Positions 28,031 through 40,550 of a stretch of DNA of 64,000 nt are shown piece by piece (positions within the stretch are counted from its first letter, which is position 1; each line of letters begins with the position of its first letter). Location of the stretch: the NCBI GenBank assembly GCA_012295275.1, contig CM022665.1, positions 33,536,022 to 33,600,021 on the forward strand. Reading direction: 5' to 3'. The DNA is from Chrysomallon squamiferum (lineage: Eukaryota; Mollusca; Gastropoda; Neomphalida; Peltospiridae). Both the position numbers and the translations under genes were made by a program. The notes beneath the pieces were generated by a model. That model was not told where the DNA came from. It made no database searches and saw nothing but the letters and a program-made list of their open reading frames with translations.

Positions 28031-30977
28031 TAATATTGATTTCATATTTAACTTGTTCTGCTGGAGTGTCTTTTTTTTTTTTATTCTATGGGTGTGAACA
28101 TGATTTAGATTGTTTTACTTATATAACATTTTATAATAATTGTTTATTCTAAAAATTTATTTATACTACCAAATCAGCTGAGCGTTAGGGTCAATTTTAT
28201 AAGGAGTTTTGATTTTACATTTACTCAGATAGATTTGTATTTTTGGTCTTGGTTTATTTGAAGCATAAGTAATACATCTGTCAATTACTTAATGTACAAA
28301 AGTACAAAACAAACACCTTACTGGTGTCAGTATGGCTACATACTTTATCTTTGTTTATGGGATCTTCAGTTTGTTCACATTTATAAATTACCTACAGATT
28401 AATATTGTAAAGTTTAAAAAAAATAAATAAATAAATAAATAAATACTAATTTAATGTTTCTTATTTTTGTTAACCAGTTAGATTTGAAATTCTATCGTGA
28501 GAATTTGAGACATCATAAAATCTGTAATTTGATAAAATAAATAGCTAGCACTGTATTTTTATCTTGCCCAGGATTTATTTTGATCTATGTTCCAACATGT
28601 AAAAAAGAACTGGAAAGCTTTTTAATAACTATATTTTTTCACATGGGTTCTAGTTTGTGTTTAAAGTTTTCCCACATTTACATTATCTGGAAGAAAACAT
28701 TCAAATGCTCTTCAGTCTATTGATTTTTTATTTTTATAGCTAACCTTGATCTAGATATAGGCACCCAAACAATGCTCTTGAAACGATAACTATATTTTTC
28801 CTACACATAGAGAAAGTTTTACAAGACATCAGCCATAAAAAAGAAATTATATTTCTATCGTTATTCCAACAAAAGTTATTGCTGATACAGTTCTCCAGTT
28901 TTTTCAGTAAAAAAATATTAAAAAAATAAACAACCAACAGCAGTTTCCGATGTGCTGTGTGAATGTGTGAAAAGGCATGATTTATAAAAAATTAAAAAAG
29001 CACACTTCCATCAAAACAAAAACAAACGGTGCACTCAAATGAGGCTATGATGCTCTTTAGTCTGGTACACATTACATGCTTCTTTGAATAATGGTTTATC
29101 TCTGGCAAGCTGAGGAATGTAGCAGTTTTCAGGCTGCGCAGTGCAGGCACCAGTACTTACTTGAACTGTTTTGTATTATCCTTCTTCTAAAAAACATATG
29201 GCACATAAATAATAAAACACTTTTTATGCTATTATTTTTGCATTTGTAACCAAAAGAAATTAATATTGTTACTCAAAATTATTTTTGTAAAATCAATCAC
29301 AAATAAACACAAGATCAAGTGTTTTCATTTGCTTGTTGGTGAGAATATTCTACTGAAGATTAAAGATGCAATAAAGCATACGTTTCCATTTCAAAATGAA
29401 CAAATAGAATCTGTATAGCTTTTCTCATAGAAGTGTTTATTTAAAAACAATTCACAAAATATGATGGATTTTAAAACAAATCTAGTGATACATTCATCAA
29501 GAACAAGATTAATAAAAATGTTAAAAATTATTGTAATGAATAACAAAATAAGGGAAAATAAATGTTATGACATTAAAATTACTGCAAAATCTAAGACTAG
29601 TTTATTTAATTGATTACTTTTGAAATGTTCAGTAAATATTAAATGTCATGTGAAATATTTTTTTGTTTAGGATTAAAATCAATGTTATGAGCTAGATTTA
29701 CTTGTAGTGCTCACCTATTTTAAAGGGAAATAAACAACTGAATTCAATAAATTAAGATTATTTCATAAAATGGAAGAAAAGAAAATACTCATGGAAACAG
29801 TGAAGTTTTATTGTATGCTTGTCATGGTAACTTTATCAAATTAATTTCAAATGTCTAAATAAATTCTCAGTGATGCCATTCAAGTACAGTTGCAGAATTA
29901 ACCTCAATTACTATCTTTGTATTGTTATTGGGCACTTTCATATACTTGAAACTCTTCTTTTAATTATGTATTGTATTAATTACCAATATCTAAATGACTG
30001 AAATTATTAATTATAAAACAAATCCTATCCTGTGCAATACATCAAATATTGTTTAATCCACTGATTATGCTATAACTGACAAATCAAAAGGTTTCCATGA
30101 AGACAAATAATACACAATAACTTGATTCCAGTTCTGGCAAATTTTCAAAGAAACTGAAATTAAAAAGTGCAGTTCATGACATCGCTGTCTATCACTAAAC
30201 TAACTTGACAAAATAAACCCAAGTTACTACACATCAACAAATGGGATCAAATTACTTCTTAGACCTGCAATCATTCATACAAACACATGGCCAATATGAA
30301 TCTATATGCAACTTTTTTTTTTCTGTTTCTTTTTTCCCTGTAATATTAATATGCATAATCAGATGTCATGATTATAGTTTTTCACACTGAACTCAAAAAC
30401 AGTTTCAAGTAAATGTCTTATACTAAATACCTGGTATTTGAAACAATGACTTATTGATGAATGATTGCAGTCGAGTCTACAAATATTTTCTACAAATGTA
30501 ACTTGCACAGTTACATGTAGTTTTGCTCAAGTATGGTTTATCTTTGGTCATTTCTTAACCAATGACAGCAAATCTGATATAATTAGGCTACTGAATGAAA
30601 TGAAAGAATCATGCTTTTCTGAAGATTTGATAAAAATTATCCCATACTTCTTGTAATTATTACTTCCAGCTTGATCAACAGGATTATAGGAGCACAGACA
30701 ATATTTGACATTCTAATACACAGACTATTACTGGCAATAATCACACAAGAATCTGTTATCAAGAAGAGAAACCAAGTAACAACTGGCAAGTTTGAAAATC
30801 AGAATGGATAGTTACATTAATAGTCTCAGTAACAAAAACTATGTGCATATGAATATATGTGTGCATGGGTGTGCATATATATTTGATAGTACAGTCAATA
30901 TAGTTTAAGTTTCTAAAAATGGATCTATTTATTAATGTGATAATGTTGTAGGCTAGATGAATAATACAATACAACGA
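28031..30977. other. Intergenic between convergent genes, no gene recognised
   Basis: AT-rich with an (AAAT)n tract near 28420-28445. Short frames here (for example 28740-28937 minus and 30465-30656 plus) show no recognisable family or splice pattern. Confidence 0.5.
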
Positions 30978-31079
30978 TTTATTTTAATACAATTTTTGAT
31001 CATTACATCATCAAACAACTGAAATCTATTGTTATTTCATCTGTATTTCATCTGTTTGTTTTTACAAATTCCTTCTGAG
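30978..31079 (-). other. GDAP2: Probable GDAP2 3' UTR end
   Basis: TTTATT at 30978-30983 reads AATAAA on the minus strand about 100 bases after the GDAP2 stop. Confidence 0.35.
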
Positions 31080-34000
31080 TCAAAGCCCATCAGATGATTC
31101 ATCTGATGGAACATGATATCGTGGACCATTGATCTGAAAATAAATGAAAGAAATAAATTTTCAGTACATAGTGTTTTTTTTTTTTTTTTTTTTTGTTGTA
31201 ATGTGGGGTATTATTCATATTAGTTAATAGTAACTTGGCCATATTTATTCACTTTTTTGTAAATGAAAATAATTATATACAGAGATATGTTAAAAAAAAA
31301 ATGTCATTGTTTTATTTATACCTGTGTATCATAATCCAAGACAAAAGATGGCACATCAATCTGGTCTGGGTCCATCTTAGAAAAGAGGTACTGAACACCA
31401 TTCAAACTGTGTACCTTTGATTTAATATCTGAAGCAGTAAAAGTTGTGAAGAACCATGTTGTAAGCTGAAATACAGGTATTATAATTTTTAAAAACTGGT
31501 CTCTGAATACAGAACTGACAGACTAAAGGAATCGTTTACCTGACTGATTTTATGACGGCTATTATTTATAAGTTGTTATACATAGGAATTTAAAAACATT
31601 ATTTTATGATCTTCAATCAACAGTTTACAAAATAATAATAATAATATGTACATCTTAACAGCTTCTGAAAAACAATTAAAAAATTATATCAGCAATGTTC
31701 TAATACAAATATTATGTATGTTCTAATAAAGACAACAATCTATTAATAACTATCCAGTAAGAATATTTCCTCAAACACCTTGTCTACAGAAAAAGAAAAA
31801 CATGAATATAAAATATATTTGTTCATACAAGCTTACCTTTGACCACCAAGTTGGATGAACAATGTAAAAATACTTCAGATTCTTTTTATATCTAAAATTA
31901 GAAAAAAATGAAAAATAAAAGATTTCAGAAAGCTTACAATCATATTTTGAGATTTTTACAGATTTCTGAAAATAAAAATGATATGTCACTTTAAAAATGA
32001 AAAAGAAAAGTTAAGCTAAAACTACTTTTTTCTATTCTCTTTTTCAATATGTAATGGTAATCTGTATGTGTGCATCTAACACATGACTGGTTATATAAAC
32101 ATTTCATTTATTACTCTGATAATAATTTTAATCAAAGTATTGTTATCACTAAAAATGATTGTTAAAGACGGAAACTACCTGTTAGTGTTTGTTATAGGAC
32201 TTATAAATAATGTTGAATTAATATATACTTCTTAGTGTTTTTGGTAATTTTTTAGTCAGTGAAATGAACTGATACTAACAAGTTTTATTATATTGTAAAG
32301 TTTATTTGATATTTTGCTGAACCATCACCTGTTGTCAAGAAGACTGTATCCCATTTTCATGTAATTCATTGGTGGCTGATTTCTCTTGGTTGTTTGTGTA
32401 TGAAAGTATACAACCACATAGTCATTTTCTACCACAGGGTCCATCACACGAATCAGGTACAATAAGGCCTGCACAAAACAATTTTCAAAATTATCTTTTT
32501 AGTTAATTATTTTTATTTTATTGAAAAAAACCTTTTGTTTAAAAATATTTTATTAAATTTAATATAATAAAAAAAAGAAAAGAAGGAAATGTGGAACTTT
32601 CTGTGGAGTTAGGTAACATGAGAAATTGTAACACTATGAACCAGAGAAACCTACAGGTAATATTTTGGTGAAATTTGTATATATATGTGATAACAATTTA
32701 TAAATTTTAGTTTTTAACTATTTCTATTTCGATCAGTTTCTAAAATGCATTTCCTTAAAATCTGAATGTATAAAGTTTTGGTATGAATATTTAACTCAAT
32801 AGGTAATTCAATAACTCACACGTTCATGGTCTACAGAATCATACAAAAAGTCTTTTCCAATGAACACAACTACAGGGCGACCAAACCGGTCTGTTCCTGC
32901 TCTATACAGACACCTCAAACCAGCAATATCTCTCAAGTCTTCTGACTTTGCTCTTTTTAGAAATCTTTCATATCTGAAATACAAACTAAGTCATTTCAAC
33001 ATTTTAAATATTAATAGTAACATAGGCTACATTAGTAATGAATAAGCTATTATTATAGCTGTTGCTTACATTAGAAAACACAACTTCAACATCCATTTTG
33101 TTTTTCAGATGAGTCAAATGGCTTACAAGCAGACATCACTGCTGCAAAACAAATTTCTTTTAACCTTTGGTAAATAAACAGGTCAGCTGACTCATTGTTT
33201 TGGACAGTCAGTTAAATTATGTACATGATAGAAGCATAAAACAGTACAGGTTTTATCTCTTTAATCTGGAATTCTATGAACAGGCAAGTCCTATGGTTCA
33301 GCATGTTTGAAACTGCTGCCATTAATTTGTGCATCTGCCAACAAGGTGAAGGCTCCATAATCCTTTTACACTACAGTACAGTGTTCTGTGACACAGCTGA
33401 ATTAATCTCATATATATTCTACTGTATGTTAGTCGACAAAAGGTGGAGAAGAGTACTAGTGCCAAAAAGCAAAAGCAAAAGCATAAATCATCTATGAAAA
33501 TGAAAATCTACCCTCAGTTGGCATGCTCTAGATATTATCGGTAAAGAATCCAAAGATAGAATAATAATTTTTGACTGTCAGTGTTATGGGAATAAATAAA
33601 ACTAAGTTGATGGTAACTGACAAGTGTGTTCACCTCTTTCCTAACTGCACCTCAGCCAGAGCATATCAGAGTTCATCTACAGTTGTCTTGTTGCTGTGAA
33701 TAATGGAATGCTTCCTGCAGATTACATAAGGGTCATTCTGTGTCAAATCACCCCCCCCAAAAAAAAATTAAACCTGTCTGTCTCAGATTTTTGATGAAAC
33801 TTTTACGCCAATTGGATCAGTGGTGTGGGAGATACGGCCCCCCGAATTTTGAGATTTTGGACAAAAATGGGCGTGACCACCAACCTTTGAACCCTCATAT
33901 CTCAGGAACCACTGGGCCAATCTTCATAAAATTGGTATTGTTGAAAAGGCAGTATGACAAGAATTCCAAATCTGCCATTATTGTTCAGTTTGGAATATTC

Positions 34001-37000
34001 CTGAGATATGAGGGTTCAAAGGTTGGTGGTAAAAAATCTCAAAATTCTGTGGGCCGTATCTCCCACACCACTGGTCTGATTGGCCTAAAATTTCAGATTT
34101 GGTTCTGTGGGATCCAGTCAACAAGTATACCAAGTTTTATAAAAATCTGAGATGGTCGGGTTTAACCCATTGAGTGATTTGACACGGAATGATCCATAAG
34201 CAAATTTAACTTAATGCATATAGTTTGGTCACTAGCTTCCACCTGGAAATTAGGTGACAAAAGTACACTGCAAAGAGTATGACTAACCTACAGTGATTTG
34301 TAATAACCAAGGAGATTACGCAAGATACCATGCATGTTGGTTATCTTCCAGATGATGAATAAATCATTGAGATGTTTCAGCAAGTGGAAGGAAAAAAACC
34401 CCAACAGAAATCCAAAATTATCATGATGACAGTAAAGCAGTAAACATTATCTACAGATAAATATATCCAGGATTCTAACAGATTTAACTGCAGGACTGGA
34501 GAAAAAGGACTTTACAACACAACAAGAAATAATGTCTGTATATTTGATTCAAAGAAAATTAATTATAGAAAAACCAAAGTAAAAAACCAAACTGTATTAC
34601 AACAGTGGTGGAAGGTTACTGATAACACTGCCAAGACTCATTACAACATAGAAATCCACTTTCCTTCAACTTCCCTGCTTCTTAGGTACCTATACCTGTT
34701 GGTCATGAGGACCCTGATAACCCTATACCTTGAAGACCATGCTGACTTTTGATTTTAGGCTTTATATTACATGAAACAATAAAAACCTTATTTGGAAGAA
34801 TTTGTTTTTCTTTTCAAGTTAAGTTGTACTTTAATAACCAAGCAATATACATGTGGTTACATAGTTTCTTCAGTGGATAGTTTTCTCTAACCGACAATGG
34901 CCAAATCCCAAGCTTGCTAGATTAAAGAAATTCAACCTGTAATCTGTCTGGAAACCTTAGCATTAATGTCAATTAATCAAAGGAACATAAGTCATTAAGA
35001 TGGGAAAAATTGTACCTTTTTTTTGATTCTAGTTCTCTCTGTTCTTGGTTGTTGATTGTGAAACTGCTATGTCTGCTATTATCTGGATTCTCTTCCATTT
35101 GAGAAAATGGATGGTGACCAACATTTAGAATTGTAGACGTACAGAATTCCTGATTTAAATCACCAGTTTCTTCTAGATCAACACACTTGGCTCCTATACC
35201 CCACAAATTTAAATATTTTGATTTCTTCATTCATATAATAATGAATTTATAATAAAAATGTTTTTCTTGTCCATCATGAAAATAAATAAAAATAAAAATA
35301 AAAAAACCTGTGTGTGTTTGCATACATATCTACTAGTCATTGTAAATAATAATTAGCAAACATATTCTACAATTTTCAACAGTAGATTATACATAACACT
35401 GAACATTAATCAGAAATACACAATGGATTCCAGATACTTGCGTAAAGCTGCAAATGTTGGTTTGTCTACAATGCGTATTTGTCTTTCTTCAATTACTGGT
35501 TCACCATCTTCATTGCCAAGCTCTGTAGGAAGATGATCAATGGCAAAGTTCTCTTCTTTGTTATTGCGAGGAAAGTAAAGTGGTAAAACCTTTTTGTAAA
35601 CATCCTGGAAAATGTACCAATGATTTTAGTAAATTAAAGGAATAATATTTACAAATTCCATTTCTATAGCAAATTTGTAGACAAAATGTTCCTTATGATA
35701 AAATAATAATTCTAAATGTTGAACTTCAGTTTGGCAGTTAAGCAATTAATAATGTATGAAAATATATCGGTTTGGATATATAATTTTACAGGTTTTTACT
35801 TTAACTAATTGGTTTTGCAACAAAAACAGGTCTGAAACATTTTCTTACTAACTTTTTAAATTCTTTCCCAATATGAATCATATGCTATAAAAATATATCA
35901 GCACTGCTGTAAAATGTGACAGGTAAAGAAAATATCTTGAATAAAAGAAAAAGTGCTAACACAAAAAACATCCTTATAATTTTAACATAAATATGAAACA
36001 GGCACTCATAGTATGAACAGCCTTATTCAGCTATTGGAAGTCTTATCAGTCTCAAATACATATTGAAATATGTCTTTTAGTTTTTCCAATTCCATGACTG
36101 TTAAGAGTCTATATACAAGTCTTTAGGAGAAATGAAACAAATATTTTTCACACACACTTACCATAGTCTCTTCTGTACATACGAAAACAACTGCATCAAA
36201 TGAATCAGCAAACTTTTCAAGAAAACATCTCGTTGTTCCTGGTAGTGAAGAAAAACAATTATTATAGCAATGTTTATACTTTACTGAAAGAAATGTTTAT
36301 AAGTATGACCTCTTATTAGTATATCAAAATTACTAATTTTGGTAAGAAGTTTAGAAATGTCCGAGTTTATTCTGAAAAGGAGGATACAGCATTCAGTGCC
36401 TAAAAACAATTTTTGTGATACTCCTGAAAAAGAAAACAACTTTTTACACTCTTGGCACAAAAAAGGACATAATATATATCATAATTAAAACCTTTTATAA
36501 TTAACTGATTTGCACATAAAATGAACATGCATTCAATTTCCAATCCAAGCAAAGAATCTAACAACTAATAAATCCAATGGTTTACATATATTTGTGTTAT
36601 ACATTCTAGTTTGTAACTATAAGATTAAAAAGCTCTCAGACTGTAAATGTTTTCTGTAACTTGATACTAATATGACAATACTGAAATCATTCTATATTAA
36701 CTTACTTATTGCAATATGAGCTCCATTTTCTGGGGGATAGCCCCTCTGTAAAGTGTGTATACAACACAGACCAAGAGTTCGAATCCCATATTCTCTGCAA
36801 TTAAACAAAATAATGGTAAAACACTTAAAATTAAATAATAATGTTTATTACATATAATATATAATATGTTTTACAAGGCAGTAAAATGATAGATTTTATA
36901 ATGGTAGCAGTACTTTTAAAAACAATCCCTTCAGTATTAAAATCCACATCCACACATTATAGTATTCCTACGGAACATTTAAATAATAGCATAAATGCAT

Positions 37001-39704
37001 TGTCTATACTTCCATCTTACTGTGGAATACTGCTATCTGCAATTACTCTGGCTCTGCCATTAAGTCTCTTGGTAGCTATGACATCATTATGTATAGTGTA
37101 CTCCTCCCAAAAATATAGATAAAAAATAAAATAAGACAAATTATCGAGGACTACTATGTGCAGTGGTCAAAAACAAAATAAACTTTTCCAATAAACAGGC
37201 ATTTTCATGCACCAAAACCAAATGCAAAAAGACACTGACTTTATAATGCAGCCATTGGATTTTCTGCTAAATTTGATATCTGAAAGTCATCATTTGAGGA
37301 AATCTTTAAAAAATGGGATCTAAAGGTTAATTACTTACCTACCAGACATTTGTTGTACGAAGTGCTATAAAAGAGCAAGCATATACCTATGTATCGTCTA
37401 AACAATGAGACGAGAAGTCTGAGAAAAATTAAATGTAAATATATGCGGTAATGTTTTATTCTGTTCTGCAAAATGTTGGTGTGTATATGATTGTGAGCTA
37501 CCAGTATTTTATTAGCAGGTAATGGCCACCAGACAAATGCAAGAGTTAAATGGAATCAGATATACTGTTCCATGGTTATACTTTAAATCTGATATCATTA
37601 AAAACTAAAAGATAGGAAAGTATTCATTTTAACAATAGGTAGTAATTTGTAATATAAACGAAAATGTATTGTAACAAAGTATTTAGTTTTCAAGGAAGTT
37701 GACAACAATAATACCACTGTAATTTTAAGGGAATATATTTTTAAAAGCTGTCTTTAATTTGTGAAAACATTGTTTTCATCGTTATCTTATTTTTTTCTGC
37801 TGATTTTTATTAAATTTTTTCACATTTTTCCGATGGGGGTTCTCACCTGTTGTCTATATTGAACATATATTATTTTATTATCTCACCTGTATCTGCCATT
37901 ATATACTATTATAAATGCAATTTATATGTAGTATCAAGCTTCAGTTTTTTTAAAATGAAACTTGTATGGAAAGGTTGTAATGTTGGTATCTGTACCTACT
38001 GATCAATGCAACTACCATCAAAATGGAAGAAATATATTATATAAACATGACTGAAAACTAATAAATAAATTGATAACGAACCTGGCTAACTGTAATGTGC
38101 TTCTATATGAGCAGAATAAAGCACTTTCTGCTGCTGTCAGATACTTCAGGTTGTACCGAGGCCCAACAGTATGGATAATATATCGAGCAAGCAAATTGTG
38201 ACCTTTTGTAATTTTTGCTTCTCCAGTTTTGCAAACTGAATGAGAATGTAGTATTAATTAATTTATGATACAAGTATCTACTGTTTTAATCTATGTATTT
38301 GTGTGTGATCATTAAAGAAAGTTCTAGTTATGATATTGTAAATGAAATATAAAACTGATTTACTATGAAAAATTTTGTAATTATTACAAACTTCAGGCAG
38401 TGTAGTTTTATTCTGACAGCTAATAACAAGTATTAGTAACTTTTTCCCTTAGAGATCCTTCTTTTCCCAAAATTTAATTCAAAACTTTATTTCCACTAAA
38501 CAATAATGCAACTGGCATTTCTCAGTGATATATATAGATATATATATATATATATGTTTAACATAATCAAACTGATTAAAAGAAATTTAATTAAATAAAA
38601 TTACATTAGGAAATCTAATTTCAATGTTTTAACTGTGCAAATTTAATTTAACTGTAACATGCCAATATTAAATAATATATATATACATATATATACCTAT
38701 CTTTTGCCAAATGGCACATATAGCCCTTTATGATTGTTTAAAGTTGCCAGTTAAGATTATTGCTCTATTTAGGCACAAGAATGAGAGAAGGAAATAACTT
38801 AGGAATAAAGTATTTCTGAGAAGAGAAATAAAAAACCCATCTAAGCTATATTATACAAGTATAAATAATAAGGAACAACAGTCATGTAAGAATGTAAGAA
38901 GTTAATATCCTTTAATTTGCAAGTTTAGAATGTATCTGAGAGATTCAATCACCTTTAATACTACTGTTCACCTCCAGTTGCAATGCAGGCCCAGCCTTGT
39001 CAAATATTCTGTCACTTAAAGGATTGTGATCACTGAGGTGTTCATTTGTGGTATGCACTATAGCATGGACATTGAGGCAAGTTATGTCACCATTCCTGAA
39101 ATTCAGATATTAAATAATTGTGTGTACATGCATTGTGTGTTTTGTTTAGTATTTGGTATGTGTGTATTTGTGTACAATAAATATGACAGGTTTAAGTTTG
39201 TGGCCATTTTTACTTCTACTTTTTTTTTTCTCTCTTTTTTTCTTCCAGAAAGTCTATTACTGTTTAACTGATAGTTCTAAATGTTGCTTGTCAAAGCAGC
39301 AATTTCTTTTGACATTCTAATCCTACTGATTCATCAAGTATAACATGGGCTGTTGAAAAATAACCAAGTTTCAGACTAAGAAGATCATCTATTCCCAACA
39401 TACTGCTGGTTACAGTTATATCTCAACTAGTAGTGAGTTATACAAACATAATTTCTGTGTTGTCTGTAAGAAGGAAAAAATACTAGAAATAAAGTCTGGA
39501 CAGCAAAATTTAATGTGTTATTTTGCTCCAGAAACAAACTCACCAAAGAATGATTTTGGCATTTAAATCATTCCTCCAGGGAAATCGCACAATCTTTCCA
39601 TCGTCTCTGTTTTCAGAGTCATGATATTCAGGAAGCTGTGTTAAATTCCATCGAGTGAGTCTCTCAATTTCAATTACAGAACTGCGAGCTCCTAATGGAT
39701 CCAT
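31080..39704 (-). CDS. GDAP2: Ganglioside-induced differentiation-associated protein 2 (macro + CRAL-TRIO)
   Basis: Twelve coding exons in transcript order: 39704-39544, 39095-38953, 38235-38082, 36794-36706, 36238-36162, 35604-35442, 35193-35016, 32973-32820, 32468-32329, 31891-31837, 31465-31322, 31133-31080. The sum is 1512 nt, 503 aa (human 497). The start MDPLGARS matches the family N-terminus. The macro domain (about residues 50-230) shows NGDITCLNVHAIVHTTNE, TGEAKITKGHNLLARYIIHT and LQRGYPPENGAHIA, then VLPLYFPR. An acidic linker follows (VIEERQIRI...). The CRAL-TRIO-like domain (about 340-480) shows RPVVVFIGKDF, NDYVVVYFHT, YFYIVHPTWWSK and WFFTTFTASDIKSK. Intron 6 keeps frame only as GC-AG. 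Human GDAP2 loss causes recessive ataxia; its biochemical role is poorly known. A foldback MITE lies in the 35015-32974 intron. Confidence 0.97.
33731..34195. mobile_element. Complete foldback MITE with 5-bp target duplication
   Basis: Ends GGTCATTCTGTGTCAAATCA and TGATTTGACACGGAATGATC are reverse complements. Long inner arms also pair (for example CCTCATATCTCAGGAA near 33892 with its complement near 33990, and GTGTGGGAGATACGGCC near 33821 with GGCCGTATCTCCCACAC near 34051). It is flanked by ATAAG on both sides (33726-33730, 34196-34200), a clear 5-bp target duplication. It has no transposase, so the superfamily is left open. It sits in a GDAP2 intron. Confidence 0.92.
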
Positions 39705-39710
39705 CCTCCT
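39705..39710 (-). other. GDAP2: GDAP2 5' UTR bases in the start exon
   Basis: On the minus strand a TTAACAG acceptor (39711-39717) opens the exon six bases before the ATG, so a separate upstream non-coding exon must exist. Confidence 0.6.
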
Positions 39711-40465
39711 CTGTTAATTTGATATTAGTAAATTCACACCTGCATGAAGTCTAACACCTAGAACCAAATGCAAAAAATGTCCAGTTAAGTACTGTTCTGT
39801 ATTTGGCATTTTAAAATTCACATAAATTGTGGTTAAATATAATATATTCCTCATTTTTATCATCCTTATTTTTCTTGATGATAAACCTTTAACACCAGTT
39901 ACTACTACATATATAGAATCCTATCTAGGGGAAAGTTTACTGTTGAGATTACAAGTGTGTTGAGAAATGTCGGTGAGAAAAACATGATCAAACCATTTAA
40001 CCACTAAAATTTACTTTTAACTATACCATTAAGTCATTCATTACTGATCAGTCCATTTTTGTCGAAAAGTATATAAGTAAATATTATTATAATAAAAGGC
40101 CATGTACGTTTCGAAATACGATTCGTATTGCTCACTTAGTCACTAGAATAATTTAGAACGTCAGTGATTTCCAAGGATTCCATGACAAATGTTTGCAAGC
40201 TAAATACTCACAACACTAGTTCAGTAGTTGGAAAAAGGACAAACATTCATTTTTAAAAACATTTATTATAATATTTCTTTAAGTAATGTTTTTAACGCGA
40301 GAGAGGTAAGTAGAATTAGAAGTGTTTAGGAATTTTTTTTTTTTTTTTTTTTTTTTTATCAAATATTATCATTAATACGTAATATTTTATTTTCAGTTAA
40401 TTGTTCTTTCTGTAACTGTAATAATGAATGTGCTTAATGTTAATGTATCTAGTTAAAGCATTCAC

Positions 40466-40550
40466 CTTCACTTCGAAAGATACTTCCATTGAAGATAAAC
40501 AAATTGTGCGTTATGCTCGATGCTTCCAGTTCCACCATTTTGTAGTCATG
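40466..40550 (-). promoter_or_regulatory. GDAP2: Candidate GDAP2 first exon / promoter
   Basis: On the minus strand a GAAG|GTGAATG donor lies at 40466/40465. Upstream is GACTACAAAATGGTGGAACT, which resembles a YY1-type initiator region. If this is the first exon, an ATG in it opens a short upstream frame that reads through the splice into the start exon in a different frame and stops soon after. The region is richer in CpG than its surroundings. The assignment is inferential. Confidence 0.3.

Noticed and set aside
36770-36790. tRNA-like B box (GTTCGAATCCC) on the plus strand
   Set aside because: It is within GDAP2 exon 4 coding sequence (EYGIRTLG on the minus strand); no A box or cloverleaf around it.
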